A stretch of 64,000 bases of DNA from Alphaproteobacteria bacterium HGW-Alphaproteobacteria-1 (lineage in GTDB: Bacteria; Pseudomonadota; Alphaproteobacteria; Rhodobacterales; Rhodobacteraceae), in NCBI GenBank assembly GCA_002842985.1, contig PHEQ01000002.1:62001-126000 (forward strand). The letters run 5' to 3'. Every line of letters starts with the position of its first letter. Positions within the stretch are counted from its first letter, which is position 1. Under the pieces are notes generated by a model, which did no database searches, was not told the origin of the DNA, and saw nothing but the letters and a program-made list of their open reading frames with translations. Of this stretch, positions 48,636 to 57,011 are shown piece by piece. The position numbers were made by a program, and so were the translations under genes.

Positions 48636-49895
48636 TCAGGCGGGCGCAATCAGGATCGCACGGAAATCGTTGACATTTGTCAGCGTCGGCCCGGTGACTA
48701 CCTGCCCTCCAACCGCGCCGAAAAACCCGTGCGCATCATTGCGCGCCAGCGCCGTCTCCGGATCGGCCCCGACCGCGCGCGCGCGCGCCAGTGTCTGCGG
48801 CCCGATCACCGCACCGGCCACCTCCGCCGCACCATCCACCCCGTCGGTGTCGCAGGCAATCGCATGGATGCCAACCGCACCCCCAAGGGCCAATGCCAGC
48901 GCCAGTGCATATTCCGCGTTCGGCCCGCCCACCCCGTCGCCGCGCCGCGTCACCGTCAATTCGCCCCCCGACAAAAGCAACACCGGCGCATCCCCGGCGC
49001 GCAGCCCGCTTTGCACCTTCAGCGCACGCGCCGCATGGTCGCGCGCCACCTCGCGCGCCTCGCCTTCCAGATCGTCGCCGAGGATCTCAACCCGCAGCCC
49101 CGCGCCCCGCGCCATCTCTGCCGCCGCCGCTAGCGATTGCGAGGGGGCGGCGTAAATCACGTTCTCCACCCGGCTGAGGCGCGGATCCCCCGGCGCGACC
49201 ACCCCCGTCGGCCCCGAGAGCACCGCCTCAGCCGACGCCGGCAATACGATCCCGTAGCGCGCCACGATGGCGCGCGCCTCTGCGGGCGGGCGCGCCTCGC
49301 CCACGGTGGGGCCGGATCCGATCATCCCCGGATCATCCCCCGGCACGTCCGAAATCAACAAGGCCAGCATCCGCGCGGGCCAGGCGGCCGCCGCCAACTG
49401 TCCGCCCTTCACCCGGCTCAGATGCTTGCGCAAAAGGTTCATCTGCCCGATAGGCGCCCCCGAAGCCAGAAGCACCGCATTCACCGCCTGCTTTTCCGCC
49501 AGCGTCACCGCCCCCGCGGGTTGCACCAGAAGCGCCGAGGCGCCGCCCGAAATGAGCGCGAGCACCATGTCGCCCTCGCCCAGCCCGTCAAGCAGCCGCA
49601 GCATCCGCCCGGTCGCCGCCAGCCCCGCCGCATCGGGCACCGGATGCGCCGCCTCGACGATCTCGATGCCCGCGCAGGGCCGCGCATAGCCGTAGCGCGT
49701 GATCACCAGCCCCTCGCAGGGGCCCCACTCGGCCTCCACCGCCTCGGCCATGCGCGCGCTTGCCTTGCCCGCGCCAATGACCACCACGCGGCCCTCGGGG
49801 CGCTGCGGCAGGTGGGCGGCGAGGCTCTGCATCGGGTCGGCCACGGCCACGGCACGCGCGAAGAACGCGCGCAAAAGGGTCTCGGGATCGGTCAC
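48636..49895 (-). CDS. Glycerate 2-kinase / hydroxypyruvate reductase (MOFRL family)
   Basis: A 419-residue protein with the DUF4147 N-terminal domain (VVVIGAGKASARMAEAVE, VLALISGGASALLVQP, MNLLRKHLSRVKGGQLA) and the C-terminal MOFRL domain (LLLSGGELTVTRRGDGVGGPNAEYALALAL, ACDTDGVDG). These proteins are usually annotated TtuD; biochemistry supports glycerate 2-kinase activity. The start is GTG at 49895, set by AGGAGG at suitable distance. The neighbouring serine lyase gives a loose link to C3 metabolism. Confidence 0.9.
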   Translation of the reverse strand: MTDPETLLRAFFARAVAVADPMQSLAAHLPQRPEGRVVVIGAGKASARMAEAVEAEWGPCEGLVITRYGYARPCAGIEIVEAAHPVPDAAGLAATGRMLRLLDGLGEGDMVLALISGGASALLVQPAGAVTLAEKQAVNAVLLASGAPIGQMNLLRKHLSRVKGGQLAAAAWPARMLALLISDVPGDDPGMIGSGPTVGEARPPAEARAIVARYGIVLPASAEAVLSGPTGVVAPGDPRLSRVENVIYAAPSQSLAAAAEMARGAGLRVEILGDDLEGEAREVARDHAARALKVQSGLRAGDAPVLLLSGGELTVTRRGDGVGGPNAEYALALALALGGAVGIHAIACDTDGVDGAAEVAGAVIGPQTLARARAVGADPETALARNDAHGFFGAVGGQVVTGPTLTNVNDFRAILIAPA

Positions 49896-50026
49896 AGACG
49901 GCCTCCTGAAATGGGTGGCCCACGCTAGCGTGGGCACGGCCCTTGCAAAAGAGGGCGCGCGCCGGTTTCTGTCCTGTGTCGCCGCATTTGCGCTTGCCGG
50001 AACAAAACAGGCTGTTAGCCTGCGTT

Positions 50027-50212
50027 GGTCAGGGTGCCGCCCCCCTGGGGGCGGAGAATTGGGAAGCCGGTGAGAGACCGGCGCTGCCCCCGCAACGGTA
50101 AGGGAGGGCGTTCCGGCAAGGTGCCACTGTGGCCGCAAGGCTTCGGGAAGGCGCCGGAACGCGCGGGCCGGACGGTCCACCCCCCAAGCCCGGAAACCAG
50201 CCTTGGCATTGT
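50027..50212 (+). promoter_or_regulatory. Cobalamin (AdoCbl) riboswitch
   Basis: The conserved core is clear: GAAGCCGGTGAGAGACCGGC stem (from 50063), GCTGCCCCCGCAACGGTA (50083-50100), GCCACTG (50123-50129) and the B12 box AAGCCCGGAAACCAGCC (50186-50202). Downstream, before the coding start, are the palindrome GGGCGCGCGCGCCC (50234-50247) and CCGGTC/GACCGG (50264-50269 and 50278-50283), the latter running into the Shine-Dalgarno GGGGAG (50282-50287). That suggests translational control of the gene at 50295 as well as, or instead of, termination. Confidence 0.92.
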
Positions 50213-50294
50213 CGCAATCGCGGGGGGCGATACGGGCGCGCGCGCCCTTGCCCTTTGCCCCATCCGGTCCGGGGTGCGACCGGGGAGAACCACC

Positions 50295-50561
50295 ATGACG
50301 CTAACCCGAATCATCGACGCGCTCGAGGAAAGCCCGGCCATGGGCGCGCAGGCGCAAGCGCTCGCGCGGATGGGATTTCTTGAATGGGTGTTTGCCATGC
50401 CAGGCCCCGTCACCACCGACACGGCGCGCGAGGCGCTTTTGAGCGATGCCGCTCAGGGCGCGCAAAGCGCGGCGGCGCGCGCCTTTGTCGATTTTTTGGA
50501 TGCGGCCGCCCGGCCCTGCCCCGCACCGATGCGGCGCGGGCGCGCGCGCTGGCTCAACTGA
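50295..50561 (+). CDS. Unrecognised 88-residue protein under cobalamin riboswitch control
   Basis: Begins MTLTRIIDALEES and contains GFLEWVFAMPGPVTTDTAREALL, then an Ala-rich helical stretch (QSAAARAFVDFLDAAARPC) and a basic end (MRRGRARWLN). It appears soluble and helical: no signal peptide, no membrane span, no His-rich metal motif. It is not CbtB, CobW, BtuB or any B12 protein I know. The riboswitch and a well-placed GGGGAG before the ATG at 50295 argue that it is a real gene. No cob or transport gene follows; instead it runs into the opposite-strand RNA locus, its stop codon abutting that locus's T-run. Confidence 0.75.
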   Translation: MTLTRIIDALEESPAMGAQAQALARMGFLEWVFAMPGPVTTDTAREALLSDAAQGAQSAAARAFVDFLDAAARPCPAPMRRGRARWLN

Positions 50562-50563
50562 TG

Positions 50564-50568
50564 AAAAA
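50564..50568 (-). terminator. T-run ending the CcsR-like RNA transcript
   Basis: On the minus strand GGGTCGC is followed by TTTTT (50568-50564), directly after the fourth hairpin of the CCUCCUCCC series. It fits a Rho-independent end for the DUF1127-sRNA transcript, 2 bases from the stop of the convergent gene. Confidence 0.5.
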
Positions 50569-50587
50569 GCGACCCGAAAACAGGTAA

Positions 50588-50623
50588 AGCGACGACCCCA
50601 GGGAGGAGGAGGGGGCCGCCGCT
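50588..50623 (-). ncRNA. CcsR/Cuckoo-type sRNA hairpin, fourth and last copy
   Basis: On the minus strand a 12-bp stem with two G-U pairs (AGCGGCGGCCCC against GGGGTCGTCGCT) presents CCTCCTCCC in its loop (the plus strand reads GGGAGGAGG at 50601-50609). It is the member nearest the terminator and the longest stem of the four. Confidence 0.8.
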
Positions 50624-50636
50624 TCCTGACACGTCC

Positions 50637-50659
50637 GGCCCAGGGAGGAGGAGAGGGCC
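50637..50659 (-). ncRNA. CcsR/Cuckoo-type sRNA hairpin, third copy
   Basis: A short stem GGCCC/GGGCC closes a loop TCTCCTCCTCCCT; the plus-strand core GGGAGGAGG is at 50643-50651. The loop is an anti-Shine-Dalgarno-like sequence, as in the described family. Confidence 0.78.
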
Positions 50660-50696
50660 ATTCGCAATCTTGCGGGATCGGTGATCCCGGTCTTCC

Positions 50697-50738
50697 GGTC
50701 GTGGGCTCCAGGGAGGAGGAGAGAGGGAACCCATGACC
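50697..50738 (-). ncRNA. CcsR/Cuckoo-type sRNA hairpin, second copy
   Basis: Stem arms GGTCATGGGTTCC and GGAGCCCACGACC pair except for isolated mismatches; the loop contains CTCTCTCCTCCTCCCT. The plus-strand core is at 50711-50719. The flanking stem sequence differs fully from the other copies while the loop is constant. Confidence 0.8.
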
Positions 50739-50741
50739 GTG

Positions 50742-50776
50742 TCGGCTGCACCCGGGAGGAGGAGAGGTGCCGCCGA
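50742..50776 (-). ncRNA. CcsR/Cuckoo-type sRNA hairpin, first copy
   Basis: Lies 11 bases after the DUF1127 stop. Stem arms TCGGCGGCACC and GGTGCAGCCGA (one mismatch) enclose TCTCCTCCTCCCG; the plus-strand core is at 50754-50762. Probably processed from the DUF1127 mRNA. Confidence 0.8.
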
Positions 50777-50787
50777 TCTCTTGAGGT

Positions 50788-51012
50788 TCAGGCGCGAGCG
50801 CCGTAAACCGATTCGTAAGCCACACGCTGGATTTCGCTGTGATGCAGGCCGAGATCGGCCAGATCATGAGCGCTCAAGTGCGACAATTCGCGGATCGTGC
50901 GCCGGTAGGCACGGTAATCGGCAATCCGCTGCATTGCGGCATGGATGGCCCGGCGCAGCTCTTCGCCGACCGAGGCGGCGGCGCTGTGGCGCGTGACAAT
51001 CGACTGTGCCAT
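50788..51012 (-). CDS. ccaF1: DUF1127 protein, CcaF1-like
   Basis: A 74-residue protein with the C-terminal DUF1127 helices: RTIRELSHLSAHDLADLGLHHSEI followed by a short tail. The N-terminal half is longer than in the 45-residue class and is Ala/Arg-rich. In Rhodobacter sphaeroides the DUF1127 gene RSP_6037 (CcaF1) is cotranscribed with the four sRNAs CcsR1-4 and acts as an RNA-binding protein in stress. Here the same arrangement appears: this gene, then four CCUCCUCCC hairpins, then a T-run. The ATG at 51012 has AAGGA at good distance. Confidence 0.85.
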   Translation of the reverse strand: MAQSIVTRHSAAASVGEELRRAIHAAMQRIADYRAYRRTIRELSHLSAHDLADLGLHHSEIQRVAYESVYGARA

Positions 51013-51078
51013 TTTCGTATCCTTGCGTTTCTCTTCGTTTCAGAGGCAGATCCGTGTCTGCCGTCCGCTGTTGGGATG

Positions 51079-51106
51079 AAGATAGCCAGTTTCTGCGACT
51101 GCACAA
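51079..51106 (-). promoter_or_regulatory. Candidate promoter of the DUF1127-sRNA transcript
   Basis: On the minus strand TTGTGC (51106-51101), a 16-base spacer, then TATCTT (51084-51079), 66 bases before the DUF1127 start. It is compatible with RpoH-type or housekeeping promoters but not diagnostic. Upstream are overlapping palindromes TTTCTGC-CAT-GCAGAAA (51122-51138) and CCATGC/GCATGG (51128-51133 and 51141-51146). Confidence 0.4.
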
Positions 51107-51307
51107 TACCCACCGTAAACATTTCTGCCATGCAGAAAACGCATGGACGAAAATTGACCTAAGGTTAACCAAGTGAACAGTTTTACGGCAGACCCTGCTT
51201 GCGCCGGAGGCAGGAACGTGCAGTTTGCAATCGCAGCGTTAGCGCTGCTGCAGAATGTTCGTTCCCGAAACCGCTGGACCAATGTATAAGACATGCTACC
51301 AAAGAGC

Positions 51308-51811
51308 ATGACGACGAACGATCTGGTTCTTACCCCGCTTGGCCTGCGCTTTCAGGGTAGCCGCTATCCCTGCACCATCGGGCGCGGCGGCATCAGCGCG
51401 CGCAAGCGCGAAGGCGACGGCGCGACGCCTGCGGGCAGCCACCGCATCGTGGGGATGCTCTATCGTCCCGACCGGATCGCGCGCCCCGCCGATTGGGCGG
51501 TCCCCATCCGCCCCGGCGATCTGTGGTCGGACGATCCGGGGCACGAGGATTACAACCTCATGGTCCGCGCCCCCTACCCGCATAGCCATGAGGTGCTGCG
51601 CCGCGCCGATCCACTCTATGATCTGGTGATCGTCACCGACTGGAACTGGCCCTATCCGGTGCGGGGGCGCGGCTCTTGCATCTTCTTGCACCGTTGGCGG
51701 CGACCCGGCTATCCCAGCGCGGGCTGCGTCGCCCTCGACCCCGTCCACCTGCGCACCATCGCCGCCCGCCTCACTTTCGGCGCGCGGCTGATCGTGCGCA
51801 CCCCTCACCCA
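51308..51811 (+). CDS. L,D-transpeptidase (YkuD-domain) family protein
   Basis: A protein of about 168 residues; the stop codon follows at 51812-51814. The YkuD catalytic pattern is H-x11-C: His128 (CIFLHRW) and Cys140 (YPSAGCVAL). L,D-transpeptidases cross-link or modify peptidoglycan stems. No signal peptide is visible, so export or a cytoplasmic role is unclear; short homologs without signal peptides are common in Rhodobacteraceae. The start could be ATG 51308 (MTTNDLVLTP, preferred) or ATG 51293. Its end overlaps the convergent yggS-like gene by about 10 bases. Confidence 0.85.
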
Positions 51812-52458
51812 TAATCGCGCTCCCCAAAGATCGCCGAGCCCACCCGCACATGCGTCGCCCCTTGGGCGATGGCGCGCTCGAAATCGTCGCTCATGCCCAT
51901 CGAGAGGCTTGAGAGCCCGTTGCGCGCGGCCAGTTTCGCCAGAAGCGCAAAATGCAGGCTCGGCTCCTCGTCCACCGGCGGGATGCACATGAGGCCCCGC
52001 ACGGGCAGATCGAGCGCGCGACATTCGGCGACGAAGGCATCGGTCTCGCCCGGCGCGATCCCCGCCTTCTGTGCCTCCTCGCCGGTGTTCACCTGAATGA
52101 ACAGATCAGGACAGCGCCCCGCCTCCTGCGCCAGCCGCGCCAGCGCCTGCGCCAGCTTTGGCCGGTCAACCGAGTGGATCGCGTCGAACATCTCCAAGGC
52201 CTGCCGCGCCTTGTTGGTCTGCAACGGGCCGATAAGATGCAGCGTGATCCCCTGAAAACGCGCCTGAAACGGCGGCCAGCGGCCCGCCGCCTCCTGCACG
52301 CGGTTCTCGCCAAAGGCCCGGTGCCCCTGCTCCAGAACGGCCTCGACCCGCGCTTCGGGCTGCACCTTGGACACCGCGATCAGCGTCACGCTGCCCGGCG
52401 CGCGCCCGGCCTCCGCCTCGGCCTGCCTGATCCGCGTTGTGATGTCGTCAAGACCCAT
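51805..52458 (-). CDS. YggS-family pyridoxal phosphate homeostasis protein
   Basis: A 217-residue single-domain PLP-binding TIM barrel of the YggS/PROSC family, which buffers cellular PLP. The Schiff-base Lys lies in LIAVSKVQP; HRAFGENRVQEA, LHLIGPLQTNKA, LFIQVNTGEEAQKAGI, LSMGMSDDFERAIAQGATHVRVGSAIFG are conserved. The ATG at 52458 (MGLDDITTRI) is the family-like start. The gene stands alone, tail to tail with the L,D-transpeptidase. Confidence 0.95.
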   Translation of the reverse strand: MGLDDITTRIRQAEAEAGRAPGSVTLIAVSKVQPEARVEAVLEQGHRAFGENRVQEAAGRWPPFQARFQGITLHLIGPLQTNKARQALEMFDAIHSVDRPKLAQALARLAQEAGRCPDLFIQVNTGEEAQKAGIAPGETDAFVAECRALDLPVRGLMCIPPVDEEPSLHFALLAKLAARNGLSSLSMGMSDDFERAIAQGATHVRVGSAIFGERDYG

Positions 52459-52591
52459 CTCGTGCTTCCCTTCGCCGTGACCCTGTCGCCTGAGTGCCAC
52501 GCGTGGCGCGCCCCGCGCAAGGCCCCGCGCATCGGGCTTGCCCCGGTTGCCCGGCTTGGATACTAGGGTGGAAACAATACCGGACGATGCC

Positions 52592-53071
52592 ATGACCTCT
52601 TCGCGTCTCAAGTTTCTCGGCCTTGCAACAGCATGCCTTGCGGTGCTCGGCGGGTGCAGCGCCTTCCAGAATGCCAGGCTCGACCCCGAAGCGATGCGCG
52701 TCAAGTCGGGCCGCGAGCGCACGGTCGATCCCGGCGAGGGTTCGCTGCTTGATGCATTCCGGGGCGGGCGCGAAACCGTCAAGGTGAACCGGTTCCTGTG
52801 GACCGCATCGCTGGAAGTGCTGAACTTTCTCCCCATTGAAGCCGCCGATCCGTTCACCGGCGTGATCTCCACCGGGTTCGGCGTGCCGCCGGGCGGCGGT
52901 CAGGCCTATCGCGCCACGGTGCTCATCAGCGATCCGGCGCTTGACGCGCGCGCGCTCAAGGTTGCGCTTCAGACACAGCGCGGCCCGGTCGATGCGGCCA
53001 CCACCCGCGCCGTCGAGGATGCGATCCTCAACCGCGCGCGACAGTTGCGCATACAGGCCGGGAAGTTCTGA
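52592..53071 (+). CDS. DUF3576 lipoprotein
   Basis: A 159-residue predicted lipoprotein. The signal peptide ends in the lipobox LGGC with Cys22 as the lipidation site. The mature part contains DAFRGGRETVKVNRFLWTASLEVLNFLPIEAADPFTGVISTGFG, the alphaproteobacterial DUF3576 pattern, and an Arg-rich C-terminal helix (AILNRARQLRIQ). Likely periplasmic face of the outer membrane. Function unknown. A leuS-lptE cluster nearby fits an envelope role in Rhodobacteraceae gene order. Confidence 0.9.
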   Translation: MTSSRLKFLGLATACLAVLGGCSAFQNARLDPEAMRVKSGRERTVDPGEGSLLDAFRGGRETVKVNRFLWTASLEVLNFLPIEAADPFTGVISTGFGVPPGGGQAYRATVLISDPALDARALKVALQTQRGPVDAATTRAVEDAILNRARQLRIQAGKF

Positions 53072-53077
53072 TCCGTC

Positions 53078-54316
53078 CTACAGCACGGCAATATCCGTGA
53101 CCCATTTGACCTGACGCGGCAGGCATATGCTGCGAAGGTCATAACGGGTTTGAATGAGCCGCCGCGCGGCCTGACCGAGCGCGCGCCGTGCCTCGGCATC
53201 CTCCAGCAGCGCGCAGACCTCCGCCACCAGCGCCTCGCCATCGAAGAAATCCACCAGCCGCCCGGTTTCGCCATGGCTGATCACCTCGCGCACCGGCGCG
53301 GTGTCGCCCGCGACAATCGCCGCCTCGCAGGCCATCGCCTCCATCAGCGACCAACTCAGCACGAAGGGATAGCTGAGATAGACATGAACGCGGCTCACCT
53401 GCAACAGCCGCAGGAACCGGTCATAAGGGATGCGGCCGAGGAAATGCACACGTTCCCAGTCGGGCGTGGCGATGCGCCCGCGCACCTCGTCGATGAAAAT
53501 CTGCTTCCACGTCTGCCCCTTGGGCGGGCGCGCGCCATAGCTCACCTCGTCGCCCCCGACGATCAGCACCCGCGCCTTCGGCCGCTCGCGCAACAGCCGC
53601 GGCAGCGCGCGCATGAAGATGTGATAGCCGCGATACGGCTCCAGATTGCGGTTCACGAAGGTGATCACCTCGTCGTCGCGCGTGAGGGTGCCTGCGCCGT
53701 CCACCTCCAGCCGGACATCGGGCAGGGGGCAGGCGGTCAGCGTGTCGATGCCGTCATGGCTCACGGTGATGCGCTCGCGGAAGGGCGCAGGGAAGGTATC
53801 GGCCTGAAAGACGGTCGGGCTGATCCCGGCATGGGCCTCGGCGAAATGCAGGTGATTGTTGATGTTCTTCATGCGGATGCGCAGCGGCTCAACCTCGGGG
53901 TCCTGGCTCGGAAACTCGGGATCGAATCCCAGATGCGGCCAGTCGGCAAGGTGATACAGTTCGCAATAAAGCCCCAGCCGCGCCTCGGGCCACAGATCGC
54001 GCAGGAACAGCGATTCACCCCAGCCGGGATGGGCAAGGATGAGATCGGGCGCATAGCCGCGCGCCTTGAGCGCGCGCGCCGCGCGCCAGCACGCCTCGCC
54101 ACGCGTGAGCTTGGTGTCGAAATCCATCAACCAGGGATGAAGCGCCTGCGCGTCCCGCTTGGGCAGGGCATAGGGGATCACCCGCACCCCCTGCCACGTG
54201 GTCGCCTCCTTCACCCGGAGCGTAAGCGCCACGCAATGATGCCCCCGTTTCGCAAGCAGGGGGGCCAGATGTTTGTATTGACCCGGAAAATTCTGATGGA
54301 TGAAGAGGATTTTCAT
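53078..54316 (-). CDS. Family 4 glycosyltransferase
   Basis: A 412-residue GT-B glycosyltransferase. The start MKILFIHQNFPGQYKHLAPLLAKRGH and the later ILAHPGWGESLFLRD are typical of a GT4 subgroup. The C-terminal domain has VLIVGGDEVSYG, VHFLGRIPYDRFLRLLQVSRVHVYLSYPFVLSWSLMEAMACEAAIVA, with the conserved Glu. Target glycan unknown; it lies 27 kb from the main polysaccharide genes, so it may serve another pathway. The ATG at 54316 has AGG-rich sequence upstream. Divergent from leuS. Confidence 0.88.
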   Translation of the reverse strand: MKILFIHQNFPGQYKHLAPLLAKRGHHCVALTLRVKEATTWQGVRVIPYALPKRDAQALHPWLMDFDTKLTRGEACWRAARALKARGYAPDLILAHPGWGESLFLRDLWPEARLGLYCELYHLADWPHLGFDPEFPSQDPEVEPLRIRMKNINNHLHFAEAHAGISPTVFQADTFPAPFRERITVSHDGIDTLTACPLPDVRLEVDGAGTLTRDDEVITFVNRNLEPYRGYHIFMRALPRLLRERPKARVLIVGGDEVSYGARPPKGQTWKQIFIDEVRGRIATPDWERVHFLGRIPYDRFLRLLQVSRVHVYLSYPFVLSWSLMEAMACEAAIVAGDTAPVREVISHGETGRLVDFFDGEALVAEVCALLEDAEARRALGQAARRLIQTRYDLRSICLPRQVKWVTDIAVL

Positions 54317-54464
54317 GAACCTGCCTGCCCTGTGCCCCTTGCGGTTATAATTGCGAGCCCACCGGTCGCAAACCCCCGGATTTCGCCACCTCGGCACTGG
54401 ACCGCGCGCGCGCAAGCGCCTATCACCCCTGCCAACATCTGACAGAGCAAGAAAGGCCCGGCCC

Positions 54465-57011
54465 ATGTCGCGCTATTCCCCCGCCGAGATCGAAGCGAAA
54501 TGGCAAGACGCCTGGGAGAAGGCCGGGATTTTCCGCGCGGCCCGCGATGCGACGAGGCCCAAGTATTACGTGCTCGAGATGTTCCCTTACCCCTCGGGGC
54601 GCATCCACATGGGCCATGTGCGCAATTACACGATGGGCGACGTGGTGGCGCGCTACAAGATTGCGACCGGCCATAACGTGCTGCACCCGATGGGATGGGA
54701 CGCGTTCGGCATGCCCGCCGAGAATGCCGCGATGGCGTCAGGCGGCCACCCCAAGGACTGGACCTACGCCAACATCGCCACCATGCGCGACCAGATGAAG
54801 CCCTTGGGCCTCAGCATCGACTGGAGCCGCGAATTCGCCACCTGCGACCCCGAATATTACGGACAGCAGCAGGCGCTTTTCCTCGATTTCTATGAGGCGG
54901 GCCTCGTCTATCGCAAGAACGCGGTGGTGAACTGGGATCCGGTCGATATGACCGTGCTTGCCAACGAGCAGGTGATCGATGGCAAGGGCTGGCGCTCGGG
55001 CGCCGAGGTGGAGCGGCGTGAACTCACGCAATGGTTCTTCAAGATATCGGACATGGCGGAAGAGTTGCTCGACGCCCTCGGCGGGCTTGACGACTGGCCC
55101 GCCAAGGTGCGCACCATGCAGGAGAACTGGATCGGCAAGTCGCGCGGATTGCAATTCGCCTTTGGCCTGAATGATGGCCCCGACGGGCATGACCGGGTCG
55201 AGGTTTACACCACGCGCCCCGACACGCTTATGGGGGCGTCCTTCATCGGCATTTCGCCCGATCATCCGCTGGCCAAGACGCTGGAGCGCGAGCGCGCGGA
55301 TGTGGCGGCGTTCTGCGCCGAGGCGCGCCGCGGCGGCACCACCGCCGAGGCGATCGAGAAGGCCGAGAAGCTGGGATTCGATACCGGCCTCACCTGTCGC
55401 CACCCGTTCGACACGGCCTGGGAGCTGCCCGTCTACATCGCCAATTTCATCCTGATGGATTACGGCACCGGGGCGATCTTCGGCTGCCCCGGCCACGATC
55501 AGCGCGACCACGATTTCGCACGCAAATACGGGCTGCCGATCATCGACACCTTCTTGCCACTTGAGGGTGATCACGACATCGAGGCCGCGCCTTACGTGCC
55601 GCTGAAATCCGAGCGTGTGCGCTACACCCGGCTCGTTGCCGGCGAAGAGGTGCAGACCGGCGAGGCCGGGGTCGAGGCGACGATTGATTTCTGTGAGGCC
55701 AATGGCGTGGGGCAGGGCGTGACCAAGTTCCGCCTGCGCGATTGGGGGCTCAGCCGTCAACGCTATTGGGGTTGTCCCATTCCGGTCGTGCATTGCGACA
55801 CCTGCGGCGTGGTGCCGGAGGCCAAGGAAAACCTGCCCATCCGTTTGCCCGACGATGTCACCTTCGATCAACCCGGCAACCCGCTCGACCGCCATCCCAC
55901 ATGGCGCGATTGCGCCTGCCCGCGCTGCGGTGCGCCCGCGCGGCGCGAGACCGACACGATGGATACATTCGTGGATTCAAGCTGGTATTACGCCCGTTTC
56001 ACCGCGCCCCATGCCACAACGCCCACGGACATGGCAGAAGCCGAATACTGGATGAACGTCGATCAGTATATCGGCGGGATCGAACACGCGATCCTGCATC
56101 TCTTGTATTCGCGCTTCTTCGCCCGCGCGATGCGGATTTGCGGGCACCTGCCGGACAAGGCGATCGAGCCGTTCGATGCGCTCTTCACGCAAGGCATGGT
56201 GACGCATGAAATTTATCAGACCCGCGACGGCAAGGGCCGCCCGGTCTATCACCTGCCCGAAGAGGTCACCGACGGACGCCTGGCCGACGGCACCGAAGTG
56301 GAGGTGATCCCCTCTGCCAAGATGTCCAAATCCAAGAAGAACGTGGTCGATCCCTCGACGATCATCGCGGCATACGGGGCCGATACCGCGCGCTGGTTTG
56401 TCCTCTCGGACAGCCCACCCGAGCGCGACGTGGAATGGACCGCGTCGGGCGCCGAAGCCGCGCATCGCCATCTTGCCCGCGTCTGGCGGCTGGCGGCGGA
56501 GCTGGACAGCGCCGCCGAGACGGCCACGCCAGAGGCCGACGAGGCGCTCCTGCGCGAGATGCACAAGGCGATTGACGAGGTGACCAAGGGCCTTGAGTCC
56601 TTTGGCTTCAACGCGGCCATCGCGCGGCTTTATGCCTTTACCAACACGCTTATGAAATCGCAGGCGGGACGCGCCGCCAAGCGCGCGGCTGCGCGCACAT
56701 TGGCACAACTCATGGCGCCCATGACCCCGCATCTGTCGGAGGGTATCTGGGCCATGCTGGGCGGCGAGGGCCTTGTCGCCACAGCGCCCTGGCCCGTGGC
56801 CGATGCCGCCATGCTGATAGACGACACGGTGACGCTGCCCATCCAGATCAACGGCAAGCGGCGGGCGGAAATCACCGTGCCGCGCGACATGGACAAATCC
56901 GAGGTTGAAAAGACGGCCCTCGCGCTTGATGCTGTGCAAAAGGCGCTCGGGGGGGCCGCGCCGAAAAAGATCATCGTTGTCCCCGGACGGATCGTCAATG
57001 TCGTCATCTGA
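54465..57011 (+). CDS. leuS: Leucyl-tRNA synthetase
   Basis: An 848-residue class I synthetase that charges tRNA-Leu. HIGH-type motif [10 protein letters not shown], the editing domain ([29 protein letters not shown]), the zinc-binding cysteines ([19 protein letters not shown]) and [12 protein letters not shown] are in the usual order, with a C-terminal tRNA-binding domain ending [15 protein letters not shown]. The ATG at 54465 is the conserved start ([14 protein letters not shown]). lptE begins inside its last codons (14-base overlap). Confidence 0.98.
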   Translation: MSRYSPAEIEAKWQDAWEKAGIFRAARDATRPKYYVLEMFPYPSGRIHMGHVRNYTMGDVVARYKIATGHNVLHPMGWDAFGMPAENAAMASGGHPKDWTYANIATMRDQMKPLGLSIDWSREFATCDPEYYGQQQALFLDFYEAGLVYRKNAVVNWDPVDMTVLANEQVIDGKGWRSGAEVERRELTQWFFKISDMAEELLDALGGLDDWPAKVRTMQENWIGKSRGLQFAFGLNDGPDGHDRVEVYTTRPDTLMGASFIGISPDHPLAKTLERERADVAAFCAEARRGGTTAEAIEKAEKLGFDTGLTCRHPFDTAWELPVYIANFILMDYGTGAIFGCPGHDQRDHDFARKYGLPIIDTFLPLEGDHDIEAAPYVPLKSERVRYTRLVAGEEVQTGEAGVEATIDFCEANGVGQGVTKFRLRDWGLSRQRYWGCPIPVVHCDTCGVVPEAKENLPIRLPDDVTFDQPGNPLDRHPTWRDCACPRCGAPARRETDTMDTFVDSSWYYARFTAPHATTPTDMAEAEYWMNVDQYIGGIEHAILHLLYSRFFARAMRICGHLPDKAIEPFDALFTQGMVTHEIYQTRDGKGRPVYHLPEEVTDGRLADGTEVEVIPSAKMSKSKKNVVDPSTIIAAYGADTARWFVLSDSPPERDVEWTASGAEAAHRHLARVWRLAAELDSAAETATPEADEALLREMHKAIDEVTKGLESFGFNAAIARLYAFTNTLMKSQAGRAAKRAAARTLAQLMAPMTPHLSEGIWAMLGGEGLVATAPWPVADAAMLIDDTVTLPIQINGKRRAEITVPRDMDKSEVEKTALALDAVQKALGGAAPKKIIVVPGRIVNVVI

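Noticed and set aside
50295..50561. Small gene as CbtB, the cobalt transporter subunit often found behind B12 riboswitches
   Set aside because: CbtB has one membrane span and a His-rich C-terminus; this protein has neither.
50595..50770. Four strong Shine-Dalgarno sites (GGGAGGAGG) on the plus strand, as if four tiny genes follow
   Set aside because: None is followed by a convincing coding frame at proper spacing, and the minus strand forms a stem around each copy, which fits sRNA loops.
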